Below, in pieces: positions 9,883 through 18,057 of a stretch of DNA of 47,813 nt. The notes under the pieces were generated by a model. That model saw only the letters and a list, made by a program, of their open reading frames with translations. It ran no database searches and was not told the DNA's origin. Made by a program: the position numbers and the translations under genes. How positions within the stretch are numbered: the stretch's first letter is position 1; each line of letters opens with the position of its first letter. This DNA is from an uncultured Bacteroidales bacterium (GTDB taxonomy: Bacteria; Bacteroidota; Bacteroidia; Bacteroidales; UBA932): positions 1-47,813 of the forward strand of contig CANRID010000016.1 of the NCBI GenBank assembly GCA_947630665.1. The letters run 5' to 3'.

Positions 9883-10778
9883 CATTATTGATATTGGCGG
9901 CAGGTATGGGAAGCCGTTACGGAGGACTCAAGCAAATGGACGGAGTAGGTCCCGCAGGTGAAACGATCATGGATTATTCCGTGTACGATGCCCTGCAGGC
10001 CGGTTTCGGGAAAGCGGTGTTCGTCATACGGGAACATTTCCGGAAAGATTTCACAGAAAAAGTAGTATCGAAATATCTCCCTTACATACCTGTGGAACTG
10101 GTCGTCCAGGAATTGGACAAACTGCCCCGGGGCTTTAGGCCCGACCCGGCCCGGGAAAAACCCTGGGGTACCGCCCACGCCATGCTGATGGCCGCCGATG
10201 CCATAGATACTCCCTTTGCGGTCATCAATGCCGACGATTATTACGGACGGCATTCCTTTGAGACGCTGGCCGGATTCCTGAAATCCTGCTCCGGAAAAAC
10301 CGGCCGATATTCCATGGTGGGATTTCATCTGGACAAAACCCTGTCCGAAAACGGCGGGGTCTCGCGGGGAATTTGCAGCGCGGATGCGGAACTTTTTCTT
10401 ACCGGCGTGGAAGAACACCATGAAATAGAGGAAAAAAACGGGACAATTACCGCCAGAGGTATGGACGGCTCTTTGCGCGCCCTCGACGGAAATGCCTATA
10501 CTTCCATGAATATGTGGGGGTTCACCCCGGATATCTTCGAATATTCCGAAACCCTGTTCGCGGATTTCCTCCGGCAGAACGAAAAAGACCTTAAAAAAGA
10601 ATTTTATATACCTTTCGTCGTGAACCGGGCCATCGAAACGGGGCTGGCTTCCGTAAAAATTCTCTCCACTCCCGACAAATGGTTCGGAATAACCTACAAA
10701 GAGGACCGGCCGGCCGTAACGGCGAAACTAAAAGAAATGGGAGACGCCGGCATTTATCCGGTCCCGTTATTCAAATAA
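9873..10778 (+). CDS. Sugar-phosphate nucleotidyltransferase-like protein
   Basis: 301-aa cytosolic protein of the NTP-transferase fold. The N-terminus LLILAAGMGSRYGGLKQMDGVGP is the nucleotide-binding signature (G-x-G-x-R plus K-Q). The metal-site region AVINADDYYGRHSF follows near residues 116-130. It resembles glucose-1-phosphate uridylyl/thymidylyltransferases but has unusual central segments, so the sugar and nucleotide cannot be named. The CPBP protease follows after 7 bp and manA after that, so a sugar-nucleotide role is plausible but is inference. Confidence 0.8.
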   Translation: MKPTLLILAAGMGSRYGGLKQMDGVGPAGETIMDYSVYDALQAGFGKAVFVIREHFRKDFTEKVVSKYLPYIPVELVVQELDKLPRGFRPDPAREKPWGTAHAMLMAADAIDTPFAVINADDYYGRHSFETLAGFLKSCSGKTGRYSMVGFHLDKTLSENGGVSRGICSADAELFLTGVEEHHEIEEKNGTITARGMDGSLRALDGNAYTSMNMWGFTPDIFEYSETLFADFLRQNEKDLKKEFYIPFVVNRAIETGLASVKILSTPDKWFGITYKEDRPAVTAKLKEMGDAGIYPVPLFK

Positions 10779-10785
10779 ACCGCAA

Positions 10786-11625
10786 ATGGCAAGGATCCTG
10801 AAGCGAATCGAACATTATCTTCCCGGTTTGGGCCAGTGCTGGGTGCTCGTCTTTCTTTTATGCGTGGTCGGAGGGCTGGCTGCGGGAGCCGTTATGTGGA
10901 CCGTCGCAAAAGTCTCCGGAGATGATGAATTGGATATGCTGCTCCAATACCTGATTCCCTTCCTGCCGGCGGCAATCTACATTTATTGTAAAGGAAATCC
11001 CCGGACCGTAACGCATTCCGTTCCTCTCGACAAATCCGTATTCGGGACCGTTTCCCCCATATTGCTCTTTCCGCTGCTGGCCATTCTTACCTTTACCCTG
11101 TCGGTTGCGGTCGAACCGTTGAGCGCATGGCTTCCCATGCCCGAAAGCATCCGGAAATTATTCGAAATGTATCTGTCGGGAAATTCCCTCAGCGCAATAC
11201 TTTCGACCGTAGCGGCCGCCCCCCTGATAGAGGAGCTGCTGTGCCGGGGCATTATGGAAAGAGGCCTGCTCTTCCATTCCACCCCCCGGAAAGCCATCCT
11301 GTGGAGCGCCTTTCTGTTCGCCTTCATCCACATGAATCCCTGGCAGGCGATTCCTGCATTCGTAATCGGCACCTTTTTAGGATGGATCTATTGGCGCACC
11401 CATTCGTTATGGGCATGCATATTCATCCACTTCGTAAATAACGGTTCCATATATGTCTTTCTGGCATTGTTCCCGGAAATGGATGTGGAAATGCAATTCA
11501 AAGACTTATTTCCTCCCAATATATACCCGATCGCATATATTGCATGTATAATATTTACGGTATCCTGTCTCCTGTTTTTGCACAAGAGGTTAGGAATCGG
11601 AAATTTCGATCTGGCAACCCGGTAA
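10786..11625 (+). CDS. CPBP-family intramembrane metalloprotease
   Basis: 279-aa multi-pass membrane protein with the three CPBP (Abi/CAAX) motifs: EELLCR at 149-154 (EExxxR), FAFIH at 178-182 (FxxxH) and HFVNN at 215-219 (HxxxN). Hydrophobic segments precede and follow these motifs. Family members cleave within membranes, or process or sequester partner proteins; the substrate here is unknown. It lies 7 bp after the nucleotidyltransferase and 26 bp before manA. Confidence 0.88.
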   Translation: MARILKRIEHYLPGLGQCWVLVFLLCVVGGLAAGAVMWTVAKVSGDDELDMLLQYLIPFLPAAIYIYCKGNPRTVTHSVPLDKSVFGTVSPILLFPLLAILTFTLSVAVEPLSAWLPMPESIRKLFEMYLSGNSLSAILSTVAAAPLIEELLCRGIMERGLLFHSTPRKAILWSAFLFAFIHMNPWQAIPAFVIGTFLGWIYWRTHSLWACIFIHFVNNGSIYVFLALFPEMDVEMQFKDLFPPNIYPIAYIACIIFTVSCLLFLHKRLGIGNFDLATR

Positions 11626-11651
11626 AATGAATATAATAAACGGTTAGAAAA

Positions 11652-12788
11652 ATGAATACGAAATTATATCCTCTGAAATTCATTCCCGTACCCAAAGAAA
11701 AGGTCTGGGGAGGGCATGATCTGATAAAAGTCCTGAAAAAAGATTTCTCCGGAGAAATAGATCCCCGGGAAGATATAGAAGAACAAAAAAAGGCCCTCGC
11801 CCGCAAAAAGATAGGGGAAAGCTGGGAAATTTGCAGCCTGAACGGGGAAAGCTCCCGGATCGCCGAGGGATTCCTGGCGGACAACACGCTGGACGACTTT
11901 ATAGAGACCTATATGGGAGATGCTGTCGGGGATGCCAATTTCATTTATTACCGCGGAGAATTTCCGTTGCTGATAAAGACTTTGGATATAAAAGACCGGC
12001 TTTCCGTACAGACCCATCCCGATGACAAGACGGCAATGGAGCGGCACGGGTGTTTCGGAAAGGCCGAATGCTGGTATATCCTGGATGCGAAACCGGAAGC
12101 CAAAATCTATATGGGATTCAATAAGGATATGACTCCGCAGGAATTATACGACCGGTGCAAAAACGGAACCGTGGAAGAAGTATTGAATGTATATACGCCC
12201 AAGCCGGGAGACTTTATCTACATCGAACCGGGATGCGTACATGCCGCCGGCGGCGGAGTGATGATAGCGGAAATACAGCAAAGCTGCGATGTTTCCTACC
12301 GGCTGTACGACTGGGGCAGGGAACACGATCCTAAAACCGCCCGCCGGATGGATTTAGAAGAAGCCATCGACATTATCGACTATAAAAAATACGAAAAAGA
12401 CAAATATTATTTTTCGCAGGTAACCGGCAGCAAATTGATAGTGAATACTTCCCGGTTTATTATAAAGACGCTGGACCTTACGCAGCAGACCCGCATCTTT
12501 CCCGATATGACGGAGAGTTTCATCATTTATCTGTGTACCCGGGGGGAAGCGCACGTCCAGACGAACGACCATCAGGTGTATTCCCTCAAAAAAGGAGAGT
12601 CCCTGCTCATTCCGGCCGGGATGGAAGATTTTTTGATGGTTCCCGACAAAGGGGATCCGTACCTGCTGGAAATCTGCCTGCCGCAGCCTGAAGAAGAGCC
12701 TGACAATTATCTGAATTACGAAGAGGAAGACCACCACGAACACTGCGGATGCGGCCATTGTGAAGGGGAGCATCATCATTCCCGCTGA
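11652..12788 (+). CDS. manA: Class I mannose-6-phosphate isomerase
   Basis: Interconverts mannose-6-phosphate and fructose-6-phosphate using Zn2+. Probable metal ligands are Q120 and H122 in VQTHPDD, E139 in GKAECWY and H197 in GCVHAAGG, all in the cupin N-terminal domain; a second cupin-like domain fills about 270-350. The 378-aa protein is longer than typical short class I enzymes, mainly because of a C-terminal tail (about residues 358-378) with seven His and three Cys that looks like an extra metal-binding appendage. Assignment to phosphomannose isomerase is by family. It is co-directional with the CPBP and S4 genes. Confidence 0.88.
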   Translation: MNTKLYPLKFIPVPKEKVWGGHDLIKVLKKDFSGEIDPREDIEEQKKALARKKIGESWEICSLNGESSRIAEGFLADNTLDDFIETYMGDAVGDANFIYYRGEFPLLIKTLDIKDRLSVQTHPDDKTAMERHGCFGKAECWYILDAKPEAKIYMGFNKDMTPQELYDRCKNGTVEEVLNVYTPKPGDFIYIEPGCVHAAGGGVMIAEIQQSCDVSYRLYDWGREHDPKTARRMDLEEAIDIIDYKKYEKDKYYFSQVTGSKLIVNTSRFIIKTLDLTQQTRIFPDMTESFIIYLCTRGEAHVQTNDHQVYSLKKGESLLIPAGMEDFLMVPDKGDPYLLEICLPQPEEEPDNYLNYEEEDHHEHCGCGHCEGEHHHSR

Positions 12789-12826
12789 TATGCGCCGGGA
12801 AACTGTCGGGATACAAATTGAAGAAA

Positions 12827-13222
12827 ATGGAAGCGGAAATAAGAATCGATAAATATTTGTGGTCGATCCGGGTTTTCAAAACCCGTTCGGAAGCGGCCGA
12901 AGCCTGCAAGACGGGCAAAGTGGAGGTAAACGGGCAGAGCGCCAAATCCTCCCGGGACATTAAGGCGGGAGACAGAATCACCGTGCGCAAAGGAGCGGTA
13001 CGGTTTCAATACATGGTCGTCTGCCCTATCGATAAAAGGCAGGGTGCCAAAAACGTAGCGCTTTATGCAACGGATATCACGCCCCAATCGGAGTTGGACA
13101 AATTGGCTCCGCCGGCGGAAACGATTTTCTTGAAACGGGACCGCGGTTCAGGACGCCCGACTAAAAAAGAAAGGCGCGAAATGGACAGGCTTCTGGACCA
13201 GTTAGACAACACCCCGTTTTAA
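12827..13222 (+). CDS. S4-domain RNA-binding protein (Hsp15-like)
   Basis: 131-aa basic protein. The S4 fold (about residues 1-60: IRIDKYLWSIRVFKTRSEA, then GKVEVNGQ, and later AGDRITVRKG) matches Hsp15/HslR, which in E. coli recycles 50S subunits carrying nascent chains. The basic C-terminus RGSGRPTKKERREMDR is also typical. The first ATG (12827) is preferred; an in-frame TTG nine bases earlier is possible. In many Bacteroidetes an S4 gene of this type sits beside pth and rplY; here those are 6 kb away across the accessory island and on the opposite strand. Confidence 0.88.
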   Translation: MEAEIRIDKYLWSIRVFKTRSEAAEACKTGKVEVNGQSAKSSRDIKAGDRITVRKGAVRFQYMVVCPIDKRQGAKNVALYATDITPQSELDKLAPPAETIFLKRDRGSGRPTKKERREMDRLLDQLDNTPF

Positions 13223-13278
13223 ACGTCAACCGGCCCCGGCACACAATGACAGAATTGCGGTCCACCGTATGTTTCTAC

Positions 13279-14709
13279 TCACGAATTAAAAAGGTCATCC
13301 ATCGTTACTTCGCTGTGAACAATGCTATGGCTTTTAACATTGGCAACGCCATATGTCGTTATAAATGTGTGAACCAAAGTCTTGTTAGTTTTGGTCATCT
13401 CTCTGAACAGACTGGATCGCTCTCGTAGTTGGCGCTCATATTCAGGTTTGATACGATATGCACCAATACTGAATTTTATTTCGCACAGATGTATAATACG
13501 ATCGGCTCGCTCTATAATCATATCAATCTGTCCGCCTGAAATTCCTTCTTCCTTGTTAGGTTTGAGTTGCCACGAGGATAATGATGTCGCAACACCTCTT
13601 ATCCCCAATGCGGATTTAATCTGTTTGTGATGCCTCATGCAGACAAGTTCAAAGCTACTGCCCATCCAATCGAATACACGACCTGAGTCACAATGGTTGC
13701 TCCACCACTCATCATCATGTGAAAGATTATCGGCGAGGAACCGAAAATAGAACAACGAAAAGAAATCGGTAAGTCTGTAAACAGCTCCACGACGCTTATT
13801 GCCATATTGCAGCCACTTTTCAATCATATCAGACCGTTCAAGATTCTTGATAGCCTTGGAGATATGGCTGCTCTTCGATGGCAGTAATTTGATTATATCA
13901 CCTCTCGTCAGTCCGGATTCATGTTCGCTGAGCAATTGGACAACGGCAGTATACAAATCGGCATTATCGAAAAGGGCATGATACAATTCATCGAACTCCA
14001 ATTTTAGAAGTGCGCCGTCATTAAAGAAAAGCCTGTCGATATTTTGAGTGAAACTCAATTCAGAGTCAAGGAGACTGTAATAAAATGGGACGCCACCAAG
14101 TACCATATATGTTTGGGTTAATTGATAGCGGTCCCATTCTATGCCTTTGGTGGCAAGATATCGCTCTGTTTCATTCAATGTAAACGGAGCCAGATGCAGA
14201 TTACAGGTTATTCGGGCATGCAGACCGCCTTTGTTGGCGACAATCTTGTCTTTCATCCACGATGTAGCCGAACCGGTAGCGATAAGCATAATGTTCCGCT
14301 GCGACATAGCCCAACCGTTCCAGAAGTTTTCAAGGGCAGATACAAAGATTGACCTCCCGGAATCCATCCAAGGCATTTCGTCTATAAATACAATTCTTTT
14401 GCGATCGGCAGGCAAAGTAGACAAATACTCTTCAAGGGCATAGAACGCTTCGTCCCAATTGCGCAGATAGCCGAACTGCTTTGTTGAATATCCGTTAAGT
14501 ACTCTCAAAAAGTTGTTCAACTGCCGTCGGGTGGTCATGCCGTGTGCACCGACATATTTGAAATCAAACTGTTGATTGAAGAATTCTTCAATCAGGAATG
14601 TTTTTCCGATGCGCCGTCTGCCGTGAACTATAACCAATTCCGACCTGTCCGAGTTCAGACATCGCTCTAACTCCGCATATTCTTTGTCGCGTCCGATAAG
14701 TTTGCTCAT
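13279..14709 (-). CDS. AAA ATPase with DUF234 nuclease-fold C-terminus
   Basis: 476 aa. The N-terminal archaeal-type ATPase domain has Walker A GRRRIGKT (30-37) and Walker B RIVFIDE (105-111), with a sensor-like ATGS at 144-147. A winged-helix-like region (about 255-315) follows. The C-terminal DUF234 segment shows a PD-(D/E)XK pattern, D396 in GQIDMII with E410 and K412 in CEIKFS. Proteins of this plan are common in Bacteroidetes and archaea and are mostly uncharacterised. Composition is lower in G+C than the core genes to its left, consistent with horizontal acquisition. It converges with the S4 gene (56-bp gap), and its promoter abuts the nested inverted repeat. Confidence 0.85.
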   Translation of the reverse strand: MSKLIGRDKEYAELERCLNSDRSELVIVHGRRRIGKTFLIEEFFNQQFDFKYVGAHGMTTRRQLNNFLRVLNGYSTKQFGYLRNWDEAFYALEEYLSTLPADRKRIVFIDEMPWMDSGRSIFVSALENFWNGWAMSQRNIMLIATGSATSWMKDKIVANKGGLHARITCNLHLAPFTLNETERYLATKGIEWDRYQLTQTYMVLGGVPFYYSLLDSELSFTQNIDRLFFNDGALLKLEFDELYHALFDNADLYTAVVQLLSEHESGLTRGDIIKLLPSKSSHISKAIKNLERSDMIEKWLQYGNKRRGAVYRLTDFFSLFYFRFLADNLSHDDEWWSNHCDSGRVFDWMGSSFELVCMRHHKQIKSALGIRGVATSLSSWQLKPNKEEGISGGQIDMIIERADRIIHLCEIKFSIGAYRIKPEYERQLRERSSLFREMTKTNKTLVHTFITTYGVANVKSHSIVHSEVTMDDLFNS

Positions 14710-14726
14710 CTCTCATGATTTTAATG

Positions 14727-14757
14727 CAAAAATAATCATTTGCCATTGAACAGTCAA
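14727..14757 (-). promoter_or_regulatory. Promoter of the DUF234 ATPase gene
   Basis: Minus-strand TATTTTTG (14734 to 14727) fits TAnnTTTG, with TTGA (14757 to 14754) exactly 19 bp upstream as the -33 element. The -7 box ends 17 nt before the start codon. The nested inverted repeat begins 8 bp further upstream. Confidence 0.55.
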
Positions 14758-14765
14758 GAATAAAA

Positions 14766-14904
14766 ACCACAAACCTGAACTTATCTATGATTTTTTACAA
14801 CATAAATACAGTTCTATGGTTGGCAAAATAGTACTTGCCATAATATTAAACCACAAAACTGGTTTTATCTCCGATAAAATGCCGGATAAGTTCAGGTTTG
14901 TGGT
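14766..14904. repeat. Nested inverted-repeat element, MITE-like
   Basis: A perfect 20-bp inverted repeat (14766-14785 and 14885-14904, unit ACCACAAACCTGAACTTATC) encloses 99 bp. Inside is a third, direct-orientation copy at 14850-14869 matching the left unit at 16 of 20 positions. There are also small hairpins: TGGCAA/TTGCCA at 14821-14840 and TTTTATC/GATAAAA at 14863-14879. The element has no coding capacity and no obvious target-site duplication. It occupies most of the 321-bp gap between the ATPase and collagen-like genes. Confidence 0.75.
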
Positions 14905-14962
14905 CATGCGTACTTTGCCGACGGCTTCGATTTTCGCAGCCAAAGAGAAAATGTGAACATAA

Positions 14963-14993
14963 AAATACGGGACTCTTTTAGAATCCCGTATTT
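14963..14993 (-). terminator. Terminator of the collagen-like gene
   Basis: A 10-bp stem (AAATACGGGA with TCCCGTATTT) has an 11-nt loop. On the minus strand the stem is followed by TTATG after its own run of T, and it lies 37 bp after the stop codon at 15031. Confidence 0.7.
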
Positions 14994-15030
14994 CCCATTT
15001 ATACAAAATTTTGGACAGTGCCTGTTTCGG

Positions 15031-17691
15031 TCAGTTCTTCTTGGGCTTGAACGTGAAACTTCCTGTTATAGGGAACTCCGGTCCGTCGGTGACTTTGAGT
15101 TTCAGCCCCTCCGGAATTACGAAAGTGCAGTCCTGGTCTAAGTTTTTAATCGCATTATCGGACTTCACACATATAATCGGAAGCATCGGATTCGGTCTTC
15201 CGCCTTGCCTGGTCAGCACTAACGTCGCCGACTCCGGTGTCGCAGGCGAGGCTCCATCCCGTTGGCATTTCGTATCGCCCTCCAATTTCAGGGATTCAAA
15301 CCCTCCGGCATACATCATCCACACTCCCACGTTGCCGAGTCTCCCGTCGAAGAACTTGGTGATTTCCTCGTCCGTATAAGGCAGTTGCTGGGTCTTGGGA
15401 TAGCTGGCATCCATTGACAGGTAAATCAACGGGTAACCGTCGCGCCCCGTCTGCTTGTAGGATTTGTCGTTGATATCCGTGGACATCTCGACGCTCCCCA
15501 AGTCAATCTTCTTATTTGCTGCAGGGCCCTTGAACGTCAGTGTGCCCGACACTTTCAGCGCCTTGCCCCCGGAAGTTTTTATCGAATTGCTACCGGACCG
15601 GGTAAGGGTAACCATGTGATCGCCCTCGCAATATTTGAAGCCGCTCACAGCGAAAGCAAGGTCCCCGGAGAAAGTTGTCGCCGTGACCTTCAGGTCGTCG
15701 GCTTTCTGTATGTCTTTCAGGTCGTCTGTATTTTCGATGCTCCACGCCGTCCCGTCTACGAAGAGATATTTTTTCACGCTGTTGGACAGACTGCTCTCCT
15801 TGCCATTGTATTTCAGCGTCGCAGGAGCAGTGTATGCGGCCCCCTCCGACATCCAGCCGCTACGCTTGCCCGTCTCCCATTTCTGGTAGTTCCACATCAC
15901 ATCAACTTCCCACTCATACTCCGAAGGCAATATGTGTACGTCTGCACTGATCACATCGCCTACTTGGATGGAGGTTCCTCCGTTTGAGATCATCAGCTCG
16001 TATTCCGCACTCCATGTCTTGCCTACATTGTCCTTATTTGCTGTTCCCAAAGAGAATGTCAACGGCTTGCCAAGTTCTAAAGTGGGATCCGATGGTTCCG
16101 TCACACAGTTTCCAGGCTTTATGCTTCCTATACTGACTTTTCCGCCCCGCTGCACCGTTCCTTTCAGTTCTTCATCCCACTCGAACTTTTTCTTCGCATC
16201 CTCGAGCGACATCACCGTCTCGCCATTGTCGTAAACCACCTCGTAACCCTCCATCAACTTGATGGGGATGTTGATTTCATCGTAGGCCAGCGTATATTCG
16301 ACATGGTTGTCGCGACTGATGCGCACGTAGGTGTCGCCCTCCTTTCGGGCCACGTAAAAACGATTCGTCAGGTCACTGCCTTCTCCCACAACGGTCGTGT
16401 AAGGCGAGGTAATCTCCGTGTCCTCGTAACGGATGCACAGTGCCACAGCGATATCTCCGTGCGTGAAGTCGTGACTGTTCGCCACAGTGATCAACAGTTC
16501 GCCCGGGCCGTTACCCTCCTCTACTTTCACCACGTTGAACTCATCAAGTCCATTGTGTTCCGGCTCTCCGGCGCGTGTCATTGCGTTCGATACTTTCCGG
16601 ATCGGGCTACCACTCGTCTCTGTCCCCGTCTCCTTTGACTCCGTCTCTCTCGTCACGTGCTCCTGCCAGAAGCTATAATTCCCCGAATTCAAGTACATGA
16701 GCAGCTCGTCGCGCAGCGTCGCCGGCGACACCCGGTACTCTATCTTTTGGGTGTTCGCCACTTTGATTTCCTTTTCTCCTCCACCTTGTACGATGCCTTT
16801 GATGTAAGAGGTACCGAGGTGTATCTTTCCATCGCCGGTCTTGGGTACATACACTAAGCTTTGGATGCGGTCCAGCAACCTCTCTACGGCTTCCGACGAG
16901 GTGAGCGGCACGGTGAAAATAGTCTTGCCGTCCGCCAATGTGAACTCTACGCAGTCGTCTTTCACATTCACGTCTTGGAATAAGGCATCGCCTTTTTCTC
17001 CCTTGGCCTTGATGGGATTCCCGTCTTTATCTATCATTTCTTTCCAGTGATCGCCGCCGTCAATCGATCTCTCCCACACATAGGTATCGGGGTTGATACG
17101 CACTTGCAGGGCCTCGTTTCCTGGAGTTCCGACCTCGCCTTTATCACCTTTGTCGCCTTTATCTCCTTTATCACCCTTGTCGCCCTTGTCGCCTTGGGCG
17201 CCATCATCACCTTTATCACCTTTAGGTCCGGTCACGGGAATCTTCTCTTTTGCATCATTGAGGATCCATTCGCCGTTCAGTGTCCAGTAATACACGCCGT
17301 TCTCATCCTGCTTCACGCCGATAGTCGGGATGCTGCCGGAAACTCCGTCGTCTCCTTTATCTCCTTTATCTCCTTTATCACCCTTATCTCCCTTGGCTCC
17401 GTGGTTGATAAGGATGGACTTTCCGTCCGAAAATGTGATCTGGTAACCGGTCGTAACCTCTTTCACGTCCGTGATAAATATCTTCTCCTGCAAAGCCTTC
17501 ACGAGGGTCTGCAGCGACTGGATATCCGAATTGATCGACTTTTCCCATTCTTCGAGCGATGTCACGCGCTTGTCTAAATTGTCGATGTCATTCCGCAGCT
17601 CCGTATCATCGTACTTGTCGCACGATGCAAAGCTCATCAGCGCCGCTGCAAAGGCGAGATAGAGCCAGCCGATTTTCAATAATTTTTGCAT
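15031..17691 (-). CDS. Surface lipoprotein with DUF4988 and collagen-like repeats
   Basis: 886 aa. The N-terminus is a lipoprotein signal with lipobox SFASC (C24). Residues 27-72 form a predicted trimeric-type coiled coil followed by a DUF4988-like segment (also called the PL29 N-terminal domain). Two collagen-like G-x-y tracts, rich in GDK, lie at 98-119 and about 155-192, split by a DUF4988-like module (YYWTLNGEWIL). The remaining about 650 residues are beta-rich repeats without a domain I can name. Signal and lipobox predict attachment to the membrane, probably at the cell surface. No lyase motif is evident, so function as adhesin or binding protein is inference. It has its own promoter and terminator. 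Confidence 0.8.
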   Translation of the reverse strand: MQKLLKIGWLYLAFAAALMSFASCDKYDDTELRNDIDNLDKRVTSLEEWEKSINSDIQSLQTLVKALQEKIFITDVKEVTTGYQITFSDGKSILINHGAKGDKGDKGDKGDKGDDGVSGSIPTIGVKQDENGVYYWTLNGEWILNDAKEKIPVTGPKGDKGDDGAQGDKGDKGDKGDKGDKGDKGEVGTPGNEALQVRINPDTYVWERSIDGGDHWKEMIDKDGNPIKAKGEKGDALFQDVNVKDDCVEFTLADGKTIFTVPLTSSEAVERLLDRIQSLVYVPKTGDGKIHLGTSYIKGIVQGGGEKEIKVANTQKIEYRVSPATLRDELLMYLNSGNYSFWQEHVTRETESKETGTETSGSPIRKVSNAMTRAGEPEHNGLDEFNVVKVEEGNGPGELLITVANSHDFTHGDIAVALCIRYEDTEITSPYTTVVGEGSDLTNRFYVARKEGDTYVRISRDNHVEYTLAYDEINIPIKLMEGYEVVYDNGETVMSLEDAKKKFEWDEELKGTVQRGGKVSIGSIKPGNCVTEPSDPTLELGKPLTFSLGTANKDNVGKTWSAEYELMISNGGTSIQVGDVISADVHILPSEYEWEVDVMWNYQKWETGKRSGWMSEGAAYTAPATLKYNGKESSLSNSVKKYLFVDGTAWSIENTDDLKDIQKADDLKVTATTFSGDLAFAVSGFKYCEGDHMVTLTRSGSNSIKTSGGKALKVSGTLTFKGPAANKKIDLGSVEMSTDINDKSYKQTGRDGYPLIYLSMDASYPKTQQLPYTDEEITKFFDGRLGNVGVWMMYAGGFESLKLEGDTKCQRDGASPATPESATLVLTRQGGRPNPMLPIICVKSDNAIKNLDQDCTFVIPEGLKLKVTDGPEFPITGSFTFKPKKN
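17122..17229. repeat. Collagen-like coding repeat tract 2
   Basis: Tandem 9-bp units encoding Gly-Asp-Lys triplets (residues about 155-190 of the lipoprotein). Units differ at third positions but include near-identical runs. Slippage would change length by whole triplets, keeping the frame. Confidence 0.75.
17335..17400. repeat. Collagen-like coding repeat tract 1
   Basis: Shorter run of the same GDK-type 9-bp units (residues 98-119 of the lipoprotein), containing several identical consecutive units. Confidence 0.72.
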
Positions 17692-17722
17692 ATAAAATCA
17701 AATTTTTTTGTTTTTCCGGCTA

Positions 17723-17730
17723 CAAATCTA
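17723..17730 (-). promoter_or_regulatory. -7 box of the collagen-like lipoprotein gene
   Basis: Minus-strand TAGATTTG matches TAnnTTTG and lies 31 nt before the start codon at 17691. The region 19-20 bp upstream is A/T-rich without a TTTG. Confidence 0.5.
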
Positions 17731-17772
17731 TAAAATTAGTATATATTATTTAATAGATTTTTGGGATTTTTA

Positions 17773-17784
17773 CCCCCCCCCCCC
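17773..17784. repeat. Homopolymer of 12 C (G12 on the coding strand)
   Basis: Twelve consecutive C on the plus strand, hence G12 upstream of the lipoprotein gene. It lies 42 bp upstream of that gene's -7 box. Runs of this length are prone to slipped-strand length change and to sequencing error. The 365-bp gap between the lipoprotein and DUF1016 genes otherwise holds A/T-rich sequence and repeat copy R1. Confidence 0.85.
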
Positions 17785-17875
17785 GTTTACATTTTATTGA
17801 TATTCAATAATTTATAAACATAAATTTCTACAGCCCAAAAACAGGAAAATGCAGGCGGAATGACAAAAGAACACA

Positions 17876-17989
17876 AAAGCTGTGGTTGCCCCGATGGGAG
17901 ATATGGGGCGGATATAGAGAAAATGTACAAAAAGAAAATACGCCATACGGTTGAATTATAACGCAGCGGTATGGCGCAGAGGCAAAAGA
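17876..17989. repeat. 114-bp direct repeat, copy R1
   Basis: Matches 19355-19468 at 111 of 114 positions (differences at 17901, 17916 and 17969). It lies 68 bp after the stop codon of the minus-strand DUF1016 gene. Read on the minus strand it contains CGCCATAC paired with GTATGGCG around a 20-nt loop, then a T-rich tail (TATTTTCTTTTTG), so it may act as a terminator. Confidence 0.9.
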
Positions 17990-18057
17990 TTGTGGTAAAT
18001 TCTTGATATATTGACTAATTATCTTGAACATCAACAAGTAACGAACAGAATTTGCAA

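Noticed and set aside
17122-17400. Possible CRISPR-like repeats
   Set aside because: The 9-bp repeats encode Gly-x-y triplets in a long reading frame, with no spacers.
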